45,924 bases of DNA from Allomyces macrogynus ATCC 38327. Lineage: Eukaryota; Blastocladiomycota; Blastocladiomycetes; Blastocladiales; Blastocladiaceae. Location of the stretch: the NCBI GenBank assembly GCA_000151295.1, contig GG745339.1:1255320-1301243 (forward strand), given 5' to 3'. Shown here one piece after another: positions 31,100 through 42,800 of this stretch. Below the pieces are notes generated by a model. That model was not told the origin of the DNA and searched no databases. It was given only the letters and a program-made list of their open reading frames with translations. Position 1 is the first letter of the stretch. Each line of letters starts with the position of its first letter. The position numbers and the translations under genes were made by a program.

Positions 31100-32125
31100 C
31101 ATCTGCATCACCTGTCATCAAGGCAATGTGGAAATGCCAGCCTTGTCATTTTTCCCATGACTTTGGCAACAATTACACAATGCTGGCATTGGGTCACAAT
31201 CGTCACTGCAAAGGCCATGGGCCTGGTCAAGGTTTCAGAGCAAAATGACCAGGCATGCCAACCTTGAGCCTGAGCCAATGTGGCAGGAATCCAGATGGGC
31301 ATTGCATGTTGAGGACTACTTTGAGCAGGATGAACCCAAGGCCATCTTCATTGTCATTCCCCACCTCTAGTGAGTCTGCTGAGAGATACTTGTACATTTT
31401 GCTATGCACTGCTTGCACCAACTGGTTGTTGAGCTTGGCAACATCCTGGCAACATCCTGGATATATAATGACAGAATGCATTTTCCTGTAGAGTATGTTT
31501 TGTTTTGACCTTGATCATTTGGTGGATAGACAAAGTTGCACAAACTGGCAAGGTTGCACTGGTCAACTGGATGCAACAACATCTCACCCTTCATTGTTGC
31601 TGGATACATGTTTGGGTTGTTGAGCCAAGCAACAGGAGCCAAGCAGCAATGTTTGGATGTGCTGCCAATGCTTCAAACACTTCATACATTTGGCCACCAT
31701 GTCCCCAGCCATTCCTCCACAATCAACAGGTAGAATATTTTGGCAACAATCATTACCAAGGACCATGATCTTGCTGCCAAAGGGAGTGACAACTCTTGTT
31801 ATATTGTGCAGAAGATCATCAACCACTTCCAGTGCAAATCAGTGGGCTGTGCATGTTGTTTTTTGGAGCAAGAATTTTTGGTAGCTTGAACATCACATGA
31901 GCAGTTTGCTGGCCAGGAAGCAACATTGCTGCAATAACTGACAATGCTGCAGCAACTGCAACTGCATGCATAAAAACCAGCCTAATTGGTCCTGCAGTGA
32001 GTGCACAGCAAGTGCCTTGTTCATGACCATTGTGTCAATACTGCCAGGAGAACAACATTGCCATGTTGTTCATGGTGGATCAATCAAAACAAAATCAAGT
32101 GGTGGGAATCTGATAGTGAGGATCC
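31100..32125 (-). mobile_element. decayed PIF1-like DNA helicase, Helitron-type relic
   Basis: The minus strand carries, in order but in several frames, pieces of a PIF1-family helicase: AAMLLPGQQTAHVMFKLP (about 31890-31925, motif Ia region), VDDLLHNITRVVTPFG and SKIMVLGNDCCQNILPV (31745-31826, motif III with Asp replaced), KLNNQLVQ and YLSADS (31375-31450), CPSGFLPHWLRLKVGMP (31257-31310), and a CVIVAKVMGK strand (about 31150-31200). Walker A is not intact. Stops and frameshifts separate the pieces, so it is not functional. This domain combination (NPSGLPPHxLxLKVG) is typical of Helitron and related fungal PIF1-like helicases. Neither a Rep domain nor the element ends were found. Confidence 0.75.
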
Positions 32126-32663
32126 ACCACACAATCTGAGCATGGGTGCTGTCATGCAGCTGGGCATGAGCATGAGGTGCAACAAAGCACAAGCAATCGT
32201 GCAACTGAGCACAAATACTTGTGTGCCAGTTTCAGTGCAAATACACTTGCTCAAGGAATGGGTGAGGTGGTGTGCAGGTTGCAGTTGTGGCAGGGAGGCT
32301 GGTGAAGTTGCACGACGTTCTGACAGGGTTTTTGAGTGGGAAAGTTGATAGCAACCTGTAGTATTCCTTGGGGCGTGGGGCTGCAATGCTGAAGTCACAG
32401 AGCCTACCATTGCAAGGTCATCACCTGCCGCCACGTGACCTGTAGTCATGGCCTGAGTGGCGTGCTGTGTGCCTTGCACTGTTGCAGCTTGGGACGTTGC
32501 ACTGTGCTGCAACAACCAGCTGACGTTTTGCTGCCAGGAGAGATGCGCAGGGAGGTGGAACGACTAGGTATCATACTGGTACGCCTGGATTCCGCTTGGT
32601 GACATGGAGCTTTGAGTGACTGCTTTGCTGACACACCACTCACAGGATTATGCCAGCAGTGGT

Positions 32664-32679
32664 GGGGGGGGGGGGGGGG
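32664..32679. repeat. G16 homopolymer
   Basis: Sixteen consecutive G inside the CpG-poor block, flanked by gtggt and tggatcc. Confidence 0.9.
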
Positions 32680-34260
32680 TGGATCCATTCTTGTTTGTAT
32701 TATAGATTTGAATGTTATTTTTTGGATGACTACACGATTCAACATGCAATGTGGGCAATGCATGCGTTCTAGTCCACCTACTTGCCCACCCTCAAGTCCA
32801 TGACATGGAAATCGTCCAGCATCATTTTTTGCATTGCAGCAGAAACCAATAATGGTGATGGCCTTTTGATTGCAGTGTGAGCTTCTTGCAACTATTGTCG
32901 CCTGATGTGGCCACCACAACACATGACACAGGAGTGGTTTGATTTTCTTTTAGTCCTAATGTTGCAGAGTTGTTGCTTCTAGGGACACACTGTCATGCCA
33001 TGCAGAGATAAATCCTCCAGAAAAATGACGCTCCTTGCCAAGTTCATGCTCTGACAAAAGACACTTCCATTGCAGCTTTGATTGATTCTTGACAAGTGTC
33101 AACAACACTAGCAGCCACCAACTACTGACCTGTGCTGATACACACACCAGTGAGCAGCACACACACTCTCTCACTGACACTGCACATGCTCTCTCCACCA
33201 AGTTGAAGCTCTCCACGATCAATTTCTTGCTGCTGACATAAGCTGGCCCACTCAGACATTAAAGGGCGTGCTGCCTGTGCTTGCTCCACACAGTTTCAAT
33301 GCTCATCCTTCCCTCCTCACCCTTGCCTGCCTTGGACTTGGCACACTTTGCAACCTGCTGCAAGTCCTCTGCAAGATTCATCTTCCAACTGACTCAATGA
33401 TGATGCAGTGCTCACTCGTGGTTTCAACTGCATTGCCATGTCCTTGGCTTATGACAATTCAACCCAGACCCAGCCAGTGTCACCCACTTGGAACAACCCT
33501 GTCACACTCAACAGTCTCTACCTTTCTGCTCTCAATGTGCATGAGTTCCTGCACAACCAATCACTGCACAGGCCTAAAAAGCTCATGTTTTTGACATGGT
33601 GCACCAAGAATGGTTCTGTCTCCATTTCCCCAGCGTTTTTCCATGGCAAGGCTGACTTGCCTGTGTGACACTCCTTCTTACCATTGTAGACTGTCAGATC
33701 ACTCAACTTGATGCATTTGAGCATGGTCTATTCCACTCTTTGAACCTGTGCTTTTTGTTTCCCCCATATTTCATGTTTGCACTCCTCATCACTTTGATTT
33801 GTACACTGTGTGATTCCAGGTGATGCCTGTGACCTTGACTGCAACCATGTGTAATTTTGGTTTTTGGCACACGAATTCTCTCTGCTTTTGATGGCAGCCA
33901 ACTGTTGTTTTCTCATATGCCTGTGCACTTGAAAACTGGTGCATGCATTCTCATCACCCTTCTTCCTGCCACTGGCTTCTTTGCTGTGTGGCAATATAGC
34001 TTGGTCTTAACCTCGCGTTTTTTTCGGAATTGGCCTGTGGAACTGCTGATCTGACTGGATAGTGTGCTGGAGTGAGTGGTGCATGGCCACACTGTGGTGG
34101 CAGCTGTAACACGCCACTGGTGAGTTTTGCAGCCAGTCCTAAATGAGTCGAGCATGGAGTGGGTGCTGCAGGTGGGGTCAGTGGGGTTGGGAAGTCCTGA
34201 CGTTTGGAGTGAAGAACATATTTGGATCGGATTGGGTTATTGGGATGGAATGGTCAGATT

Positions 34261-34290
34261 GGATCTGGATTTGGATCTAGATCTGGATCT
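34261..34290. repeat. imperfect hexamer repeat (GGATCT)5
   Basis: Five hexamers, GGATCT, GGATTT, GGATCT, AGATCT, GGATCT, lie in the CpG-poor block. This is a microsatellite. Confidence 0.85.
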
Positions 34291-35084
34291 TCTGTGTTGT
34301 GCTGCACACTGCAGACTGCGTCTGCAGGATTAGGCCAGTATGGGAAAAGTCTGAATTGTGCAGATTTCATAATGTTAGGATTTCACCCATTTCCCTCTGA
34401 TTTGTCAGCTTTGCTTAAGATGACAGTGGATTCCATCTTTACAACAAATGTTGAACAATATAAGTTGTGTATATGCAGGTTTCTTTGTATGATGCCTAGG
34501 CAAGCTTGCTTCAGGCGACTGGATTTGCAAAATGCCAGACAACATGCAGGGGTGGTGTGCAGCCTGCTACAGATGTTGTGGCTGCAGCATGGTGTGACCC
34601 CTTCCACAGACCTGGCACAAAGTGCCACAGTGCTCTGTCACAAGGCAGGTTATGGCATCATTGTTGGAGATTTTGAGCTTGTGGGTATCCTTGCTGAGTG
34701 ATGAGGGCGCAACAAAAGGGATAAATCCTCTCAGGCAAGCAGGCAGGAGGGCAAATCAGCTTGGATAATGCTCAACTTGCCACGTGTTCCTGAGATCAAG
34801 TTCCCATCTGCCACTTCTGCCAGCGCTTGGAAATGAAGTGAGGAGATACCACTGTCTGGATATGCCCCACAATCTCCCTCCAACCAATTGCGCATTTCAG
34901 TGTGGCCATGCGAACACGCGCGATTGCCAAGTTGCCAGTTCCTTGTGTGAGACAGTACACGTGAGTGTCGCATGGCCATGGCAGGTTGTATCATGTTCAA
35001 GTCCTTCGCGCCCTGAGACAAAGTGGCCATCTCATCAGGGACACGGTTCTGTTTGATCTCGTCTGGTTCTCATCCACCTCGTGC

Positions 35085-35108
35085 CAGCAGCAGCAGCAGC
35101 AGCAGCAG
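35085..35108. repeat. (CAG)8 microsatellite
   Basis: Eight perfect CAG units lie about 150 bp upstream of the NmrA-like start codon, probably in its promoter or 5' leader. Confidence 0.95.
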
Positions 35109-35259
35109 CCGTCCAATCGACGCGCCCCTCTGTCCCGGTTCTCGAGCCTCCGTCGACGCCCGCACGCGATCACCGATTCGCTCCCCGACTTGGCTAACCG
35201 ACCGCACGCGTCCTGCCGCGCCCTGCTCGATCACTGCCCGCAGCCCTTCGTTTGGAACC

Positions 35260-36578
35260 ATGCCCACGTCGTCCGGCCGCTTCCACGCCGCGCAGCTCGC
35301 GGCCGCCACCGCCAATATGGACCCGGCCATGGCCGCGTTCGAGGCCGCGAACCCGGGCGTCATGCACAACGGGCCCAAGCCCGTGATCGCCGTCGTTGGC
35401 GCGACCGGTGTTCGTTCTGGAACCCTTGGCACGGGCTCGGGGTCCGCAAGGCTGACGCTGTCGGTGTACGTCTTAGGTTCAAGGTGGCAGCGTCGTCTCG
35501 ACGCTCATGCGCACGGGCCAGTGGACGGTCCGCGCCCTCTCGCGCGACCCGCGGTCGGACCGCGCGCGTGAACTCGCGGGCAAGGGAGTCGATGTCATCA
35601 AGTGCGATATTGATTTGCGCGAGGACTTGGAAGCCGCGTTTGATGGTGCGTCGGCCGATCGAGTGCTCGATTATGCCTGGACTCGACTGATGCGTACGCA
35701 CGCGCGAGAATAGGTGCCGACGCGGTGTTTGCCATGACCAACGTACGTGCAGATCGTACGCGAGAATCGCTTCGCTACTCCGCGCGACTAACGCGCGTAC
35801 TTGCAGTTTTGGGACGTGATCACGCTCGCGCGTGGCGACATCAACTTCGAGTACCGCCAGGGCAAGCTCATGGCCGATGTGGCCAAGGCCAAGGGGGTCA
35901 AGCATTTCATTTGGAGGTCCGTCTTCGTCTCCCCGTTAACGATCCACCACCAGAGCGTCGCAACTGATCCCCATTTGCTGACATAGCTCGCTACCCAACG
36001 TGCACGAGATCTCGCACGGCACCCTGACGTGCATCCCGTCGACCAACAAGGCGCGCGTCGAAGCCTACGTCCGGTCCATCAATCTCCCGTCGACCTTCGT
36101 CTACATTGGCATGTACATGGCCTCGCTGCAGTCGCAGTTCGCGCCCAAGCGCCTCGCCGATGGGTCCTACGAATGGTCCACGCCGATCCGCGGCGACGTG
36201 CCGATCCCGCTCGCCGACCCAGAAAACGATCTCGGCGTACTCGTCTACGAACTACTTGCGCAGGAACCTACGGGGAAACGCGTGCCATTGTTTTCGGACC
36301 ATCTAACGCTCAACGACGTGGCCGCCGCGTTCTGCGACGTGACGGGTCTGCGCGCGACGTACCGCCATGCGCCGCTGACGGATGAGGCGCGCGAGGCCGC
36401 TAAGGAACGCAACCCCGTGCAGTGCTCGTTGCATGGGATGCTCGATTTTATCAACGAGTACGGGTACTATGGCGGCATGGATAAGGACGATAAGGACGGG
36501 TTGTGGTGCCCGGTCCCGCTCGAGTGGACGTCCTACACGGACTTTTTGCGCAAGTCGACGCTGCGGCTAGAGAGTTGA
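35260..36578 (+). CDS. NmrA-like NAD(P)-binding Rossmann protein (5 exons)
   Basis: The model is exons 35260-35409, 35477-35645, 35714-35742, 35807-35916 and 35987-36578, giving 349 aa. The dinucleotide motif GATGVQGGSVV is split exactly by intron 1 after GATG. It is followed by a typical short-chain dehydrogenase pattern: VRALSRDPRSDRARELAGKG, VIKCDIDLREDLEAAFDGAD, AVFAMTN, then KGVKHFIWSSLPNV and NKARVEAYVRSINLPSTFVY. This is the NmrA/HSCARG group: atypical members of the extended short-chain dehydrogenase fold that usually sense the NAD(P) redox state and regulate partners rather than catalyse. The active-site YxxxK is not evident, as expected. The specific role is unknown. The gene converges on CCH1, with 311 bp between stop codons. 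Confidence 0.88.
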
Positions 36579-36889
36579 AGGGCGGCGCGTTGTGGGAGGA
36601 TTCGGCGGGGCTGGGTGGAGAAGGGAGACTGGATGCAGGGTGGTCGACTGTGCGTACGTGTGGGCTTTTGCTCGCGCGACGTGCGTGCCGGGGTGAGGGA
36701 GTGGGTTGAGCGGGGCTCGTTTCGTCCTTGGGCGGCACGCACTGCCATTTTTTTACACCATAATATTTACCGTCAACGTTGCAGAGTCCGTTGGTGACGA
36801 AAACGCGAGTGAGACGACCAGAGGACAGGACGCACAAGAAACTGGGCATGTATAATGGTTACAGTCGGCAGTTGGACAAAAGACGCGAT
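36579..36889. other. 3' spacer between convergent NmrA-like and CCH1 genes
   Basis: The 311-bp spacer serves as 3' flank for both genes. An A/T-rich patch (ttttttacaccataatattta, 36749-36770) probably marks polyadenylation signals. No gene is seen. Confidence 0.4.
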
Positions 36890-39800
36890 TTACACCGTCA
36901 GGAACAGCGGGCCCGGCCTGCAAAGAAAGGGACAACAGGCATCAAAAGCATAAAAGCAACAACAAAACGAATCAAAAACCATCAAAACCCGCACGCCAAA
37001 ATATGCAAGGAACTTGAGGTCTACTTGTCCGGCCGACGCGCCGGCATTCGCGGGATGCGGTGGCGTTTCGGGTGTGATAATCATGGCCACGTCAGCCGCG
37101 TCGTTGTGAGCAGCGCGGGTGGGCGAGTCGGGGGTCACGACAAAGGTCATCGGCCCGTCCATCGACGGCCGCGGCGAACTCGGTGTCACGGCAATCGTCA
37201 TCGGCCCGTCCATTGACAGCCGGAGCGAGCTCGGAGTCAGAGTCACGGTAAATGTCATCGGCGGCTCGTCTACAGCTCCAGCGGGCACGCCGAGCGCTGC
37301 TGCAGCAGCTGGCGTCGGTTCTTCCACGAGCGATGCCGGGGTCACGGAAACGATCATCGGCTCGTCATGCTCGTTGAGCGACCGCGGCGGCGAGTCCGGG
37401 GTCACGGAAATGACGACGGGGGCATCGACGGCGCGCGTGTCCGGCGCCACGGCCTGCAGCTCGACCGGCCGTGCCAGCGTATCATCGACCGACCGTGCAG
37501 CCGTCGTCGCCCTCGACTCGTCACCGGCATGCTCCGGTTGCGGGCCCATTTCGAGCCGCCGCCGCGCCATGACTTCCTGCACGACCTTGCGGAACCGCCA
37601 CCGCTCCATGGCCGTGCGGAAAAGACCCGTGATCCGGCTGCGTGCGATCGTGCGGTTCACGACTTGCAGGTCGTGGACGCGCTGCATGTACTCGTCGAAA
37701 CTAACGGAGTGAGGGAAACGGGGTTTGGTGAGTTGTGGATGCCGAACTGAGGAAGCGGGCGGTGGAGAACGTACGTCAAGTACTCTTGGATCGGAATAAC
37801 GTGCAAACACAGCACGATCAGCGCGTCGTGAAAGTGCAGCTTTTCGGCGCGGCATCGCGCGCGCAAGTCCTACAGTCGTCCAAGAGGCGCGTCAGTGTCA
37901 CATCCCTACTCGCCGGACCCGAGAAAATATCGACGTACGTGGTAGACAATGTTGAAGATATTCCGCCGCGCCCTCAAGTCGACTTTGGTCACGGCAATCT
38001 CCTCCTGCACTGTCGCCACGGCCTGAATCGCGCCCATTTCCTGCACGAGCGCGCGTACCTTGTTCTTCAAGTTGGGCACGTGCAAGTGCGGGTCCGGATA
38101 CAGCTGGAACTCGAACGGCGGCGGCAAGTGCCGCAAGAGCGCCGGAATCTGCGACGCCTTGATCGTGCCGACGCCGCGCGGATCGAGCCGCTTCCATGCC
38201 TTGCGCAGCGCCTTGAGGTCGGTGTCCGACACGCGCTGGTAGGTGTTGTCCGAAAAGAGCGTGTCGAAATGCTGCATGAGCGAGGCAATAACCAAATTGA
38301 GCAGGATGTAGCCCGAGACGACGAGGTACGAGACGGGCAGGATGTAACTGTTGTGTTCATGGTCATGAGACGGGTCAGCGGAGAAAATGCGGAAACTAAT
38401 CAGAAAATGAAACGTACGCCCAGTACCGCTTCCCGCAATCCGTGTCGAGGTCGGACGGCCCATCGACAACGCAGGCCGGGTACGAGTTGCGCCCGTCGGC
38501 CATGACCGACGGCCAGTCGTCACCCGTGAGCAGCCGGAACAGCAGCAACAGGGACAGTGGGAACGTGCGGAAATTGGCGTCAGCCGAGAAACTCGTGCCA
38601 TACCGCACGAGCCCAAGCACCTCGGTGAAGACGAGCGAGTAGAAGGCCAGAACGATGAGCAGAACACAGAGAATCTGGCCGGTTTCCTTGAGCGACGCGC
38701 TAGATTAATGACGAAGAGGTCAGTTTTCGCACGCAGACGCGGCAGACGGATGCAAGAGAATACGAACCCGATCGTCTTGAACAGAGTACTCAGCTGGCGC
38801 AACTTGCGCGCGATCCTCAGCGCGTACCCGATCAACACCAGCTTCTGGATGCGCCCGAGGAGCGGGTTGTCGACAAACAGCTGCACGACCATGATCGACA
38901 GCGCCGACGTGGTCACGAGCGCATCAAACCAGTTCCAGTACGATCGGCGGAAGAACCCGTGTGGTCCGACCGACCCGACACGTAGCGCCAAGTCGGCCGC
39001 GTAAATCACCGTCGTGATCAGGAATACGTTTTCCTTCGTCGCATCGAGCCATCCCGGCTCGCCGTAATACTCGGAGCAAATCACAACCATGTGCCCGGCC
39101 ATGATCGCCTTGATGGCTTTCCGCCAGAGACCGTCGCGGTACTTGAGCACGTTCTTGCACCACATCCCGAATTTCCCGCGCTTCCGCATCAACCGCGGCC
39201 GCAATGCGAGAATGCGGCGTTGCAGTTGGATCCACGATTTCTGCGGCGCCGTCAGGTACGCCTGGCCCGACATTTCATCGAGTGCGCGCGCAATTACACC
39301 AATGAACAGATTCAGCGTGAAGAGCGACCCGACGAGTGCGTACGCGACAAAGAAGAACATGTTCCACCATGACGCCGCGGGTGCGGTCGCGGGCGACGAC
39401 GCCGGCTGCATGCCGAGCCCGACAATCGCCTGCGTCTGCGCCATGAAAGACGACCAGCCTTCGCGCGACGCCATGATGAAGAGCGTCAGCATCGCGTTCG
39501 TCAACGAATCCCAGTTGTAGTCTTCGCGCGGGTTCGCCCAGACGCGCGGCGCGAGGACCGTCGCTTGCCCGAGCACGCCGGGCTGCAAGAACATGCCCAC
39601 ACACTCGTCGCGCGTCTTGACAGACGTGTCGTTGCACGTGTACAGGGCGCCTTGGAACAGGTAGACGCCATAGACGGCGAACGGGACCATGACGAGGAGT
39701 GCAAACGTCGACGCCTCGACAATACGCGGCAGGCCGTAGATGAGCGTCGTGAAAATCGAGCGTACTTTCGTGAAATACGAAATGATGCGCAGGGGCCGGA

Positions 39801-42800
39801 GAGAACGCATCAGACGCAACACGCCGACCGTGTCCTTGAACCCGACGAGCGTGCCGATCAGGTACGTTGCCATGCTCACGACGACAATGAAGTCGAGCCA
39901 ATTCCAGGGCTTCTTGAAGTACCGCCGTGGCCCATGCGCCGAGATTTTCGCGATAAACTCGAGCAAGAACACGACAAGTGTCGCCGCATCCAAGATGAAA
40001 AACATGCGTTCCTGACGCTCGGCCACGTCGGGCTTCTCGCGCTGCAGCTGCAGCCGGTGCACGGGCGTATCGAGCGCGGCAATCACAATCGACCCGGTAA
40101 TCGCAATCAGCACTAGCGTCTTAAACTGCCACGACCGCACCATCTTTTGCAGCATCTTGCGCACGCTAAAGGATTTCTGCGAATCGGCCGCCGACTCGAC
40201 GTACTTCCACCACTCGGCCTGCGAATCGTCGTCGTCGTCGTCGTCGTCGTCGTCGGCTGCGACGCGTGGATGCGTCGCGTCCGAGTTGCGCCGCGGCCGC
40301 GGGCGCGATTTGCTGGGCGGGTTCATGGCCGATTTCGCGAGCGCGTCCTTGTCGGACTTGCGCGTCACAAGAGCGACGAGTCGGTACGTGAAGACGGTCA
40401 GGTCGAGCCAGATCTCGCGTGCGGCTTGCTTGATTTTCTTGACCGCGGCCTTGAACGGATTCCAGGCCGTCGGGTCCTCGTAGTTGCGCACTTGGTGCAC
40501 GCGCTTCTCCTCCTCCGACAACTCGTACTCGTCGAGAACCTGGACAAATGAAGACAAGCACGGCGTGAGAATACGAGAATCGGCAAAGTGAGGCCGGCGC
40601 GAAACCGAAACGTACCACAAAGACGAACAGGTTCACGACAACAAACGTGTACATCGAGAACACGGCGAGCGTGACGACCGCAATCACAACGTACGCGACC
40701 GCATCGTCGGGCCGCGCGGCCATCGATGACCACAGCTGCTCGGTCCAGTTATCGCCTGTCAGCAGCACAAATGTCGAGAGCAGCGCGCCCGGGAACGTAT
40801 CGTAGTGCAACCACGGATTCGTCTCGGACACGTATTTCCCGCCGAGTAACTGCATCAGGAACGCCGACACGGCGAGGAGCGTCATGAGCATGAACAGCGC
40901 GACCGTAGCCACACCGAAAAACTGGTCAGTGCCCTTGAACAATTTTCGCAGCGCCGATGACGTGACGAGTTTGTTCGTGCGCGCGAGCTGGAACCCCGTC
41001 AGGTATTTGTTGAACGGGACGAACAGCAGCGGGACCGTAATGAGCAGCAACGACGTGTCGACGGGATGCCGCACAATGAACGACCGCCACGACGGCCACT
41101 TGAGTCGCGACAGGCCCAAGTCGAGCGCAAAGAAGAGCGTATACACGACCTCGAATGCGGGCAACGACAGTGCCGGACCCCATTTCACCGCGTGCATGCC
41201 GCTCACCGCGAGATAAACCGAGTTCATGCCAAGAAATAGGACCTTCCACACCCACATCGTCTTGACTTCCTTGCGCCGCACTTTCTCGATCCAGACGCGC
41301 CACCGGGACGGCGGCGCTGGTGGCAATCCGTGCGGGATGCCTGCTGGCGACGGCGGGGTCAGCGCGGACGACGGCGTCATCGAACTCATAGACGGTTGCC
41401 GCCGCGGCAGCGTCGATCCGCGACGGCTCGGCGCGAACGTGGACCCGTGTCGGCTCCCGTCGTGCCCCGTGCCGGAATCGGCGACGACAGAGTTGAACGT
41501 GAGCCCAATGTGCTTGCCAAACCCTTGCCGCTTGATTGGTTCCTGCGCCTGCGGGGCAACCACGGGCTTCTTGTTGGCCTGCTTGGCCAGCTGCTCGCGG
41601 CGCTGCGCGGCAAGCTGCGCCTTGCGCCGCGCTTCCTTGAACTCGGCATGCACGAGTACAAACGTCTCGGTGATGACGGCGGCGAAGAGTTGGATGAGCA
41701 GGAACCCGAGCACGATGATGAGCAGGACAAAAAAGAGCGCGGCGCCCTCGGACATTTCGCCGTCTTGCGTGCCGTACAGGAACTGGAAAACGGGAGAGAA
41801 AATTGAACATCAGCCAATGAACACTCTCCACCTTACCACCAACCCCCAAAAAAGCGTACCTCGGACCAGTTCTCGAGCGAGACGATCGTAAACACAACCA
41901 ACAAACTCGACCAGATCGAATCAAACGACGCGAACCCGGCGTGCGGGTTCGGCTGGTTGGCGACACACAGCTGCGGCCGCGGGCAAATGTACCCTTTCGT
42001 GTCCACCGCGTTCGATCCGAGCGGAGTCAACTTGACCCCGTCCAAGAACGGATGCTCGTACCCGCCGCAATACTGCGTCGGCGAAATCCCGACCAGCGAC
42101 CCGTCCGGGTGCGGCACCATACAATGCCGGTGCAGCGTGCCCTTGAACGTCAAGACCCCAGTGATCGCGCCAATCAGGAAAAAGTAGCCCACAAAGTAGA
42201 ACACGTTCAGCAGCATACTGCGCGAGACGGCCAGGGTCTTGACAATCACCGAGGTCCCGGGCGTCAGCGAGAGGAGCCGGAACACGCGCAATGCCGCCAT
42301 TCCGCGGAAAATCCATAGTGGACCGCCCGTCGTAGGCCACAGGTTGAGAGTTCCGCCGAGCAGGTACAGCCAGAACCCGAGCACCGAAATGAAATCGAGC
42401 ACGTGCATGGGCGTGTGCAGGACAGGGCGCTGCAGGCACCGCACGCCGCCGCGTTCCGCGGCCACGGCCGCGCGGTAGTCGTCCATGGGCGCGAGCGAGA
42501 AGACGGGGCGGTCGCCGCGGCGCGGGTCGGTCAGGACGGGGGTTTCCGGGTCGAGCAGACCGTCGGGCACGGCGCGGGAAGCGAGGGTCGCGCGGGTCGG
42601 CAGCGGGTCGGGCAGGATAGCACCGAACGCAATGATTTTCGCGAGCATTTCGAGCGTGAGCAGGACGAAAAGCGGTACCCAGAAGATTTCGTGCGGCGAC
42701 GTGAAGAGCGTGAACGTGTCGGACTCGCCCGGTTCCCAGGATCGTAACGCCATGGCACACCAGTGTGCGAAGATGCATACGGTCGCAATCGTTTTCTGGG

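Larger units (their letters stand above)
32126..34960. other. CpG-poor, gene-free block 2
   Basis: Together with the helicase relic this forms about 4 kb in which CG dinucleotides are rare and TG/CA abundant. From about 31210 to 32195 there is essentially no CG. Open frames up to 159 codons exist (for example 34222-34701) but lack the third-position G/C bias of the real genes and match nothing. It probably consists of further transposon remnants. Confidence 0.6.

Noticed and set aside
34222..34701. 159-codon plus-strand open frame in CpG-poor block 2
   Set aside because: Third codon positions are not G/C-biased as in real genes here, it has many Cys/Leu/Met codons from TG-rich DNA, and it matches no family.
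37906..37938. Reading CCH1 exon 6 on to VRRYFLGSGE and a stop
   Set aside because: Splicing at the GTACGT after NIFNIVYH joins to DLRARCRAEK and restores the conserved post-IQ region through YLTFDEYMQRV, so the VRRYFLGSGE codons are intronic.
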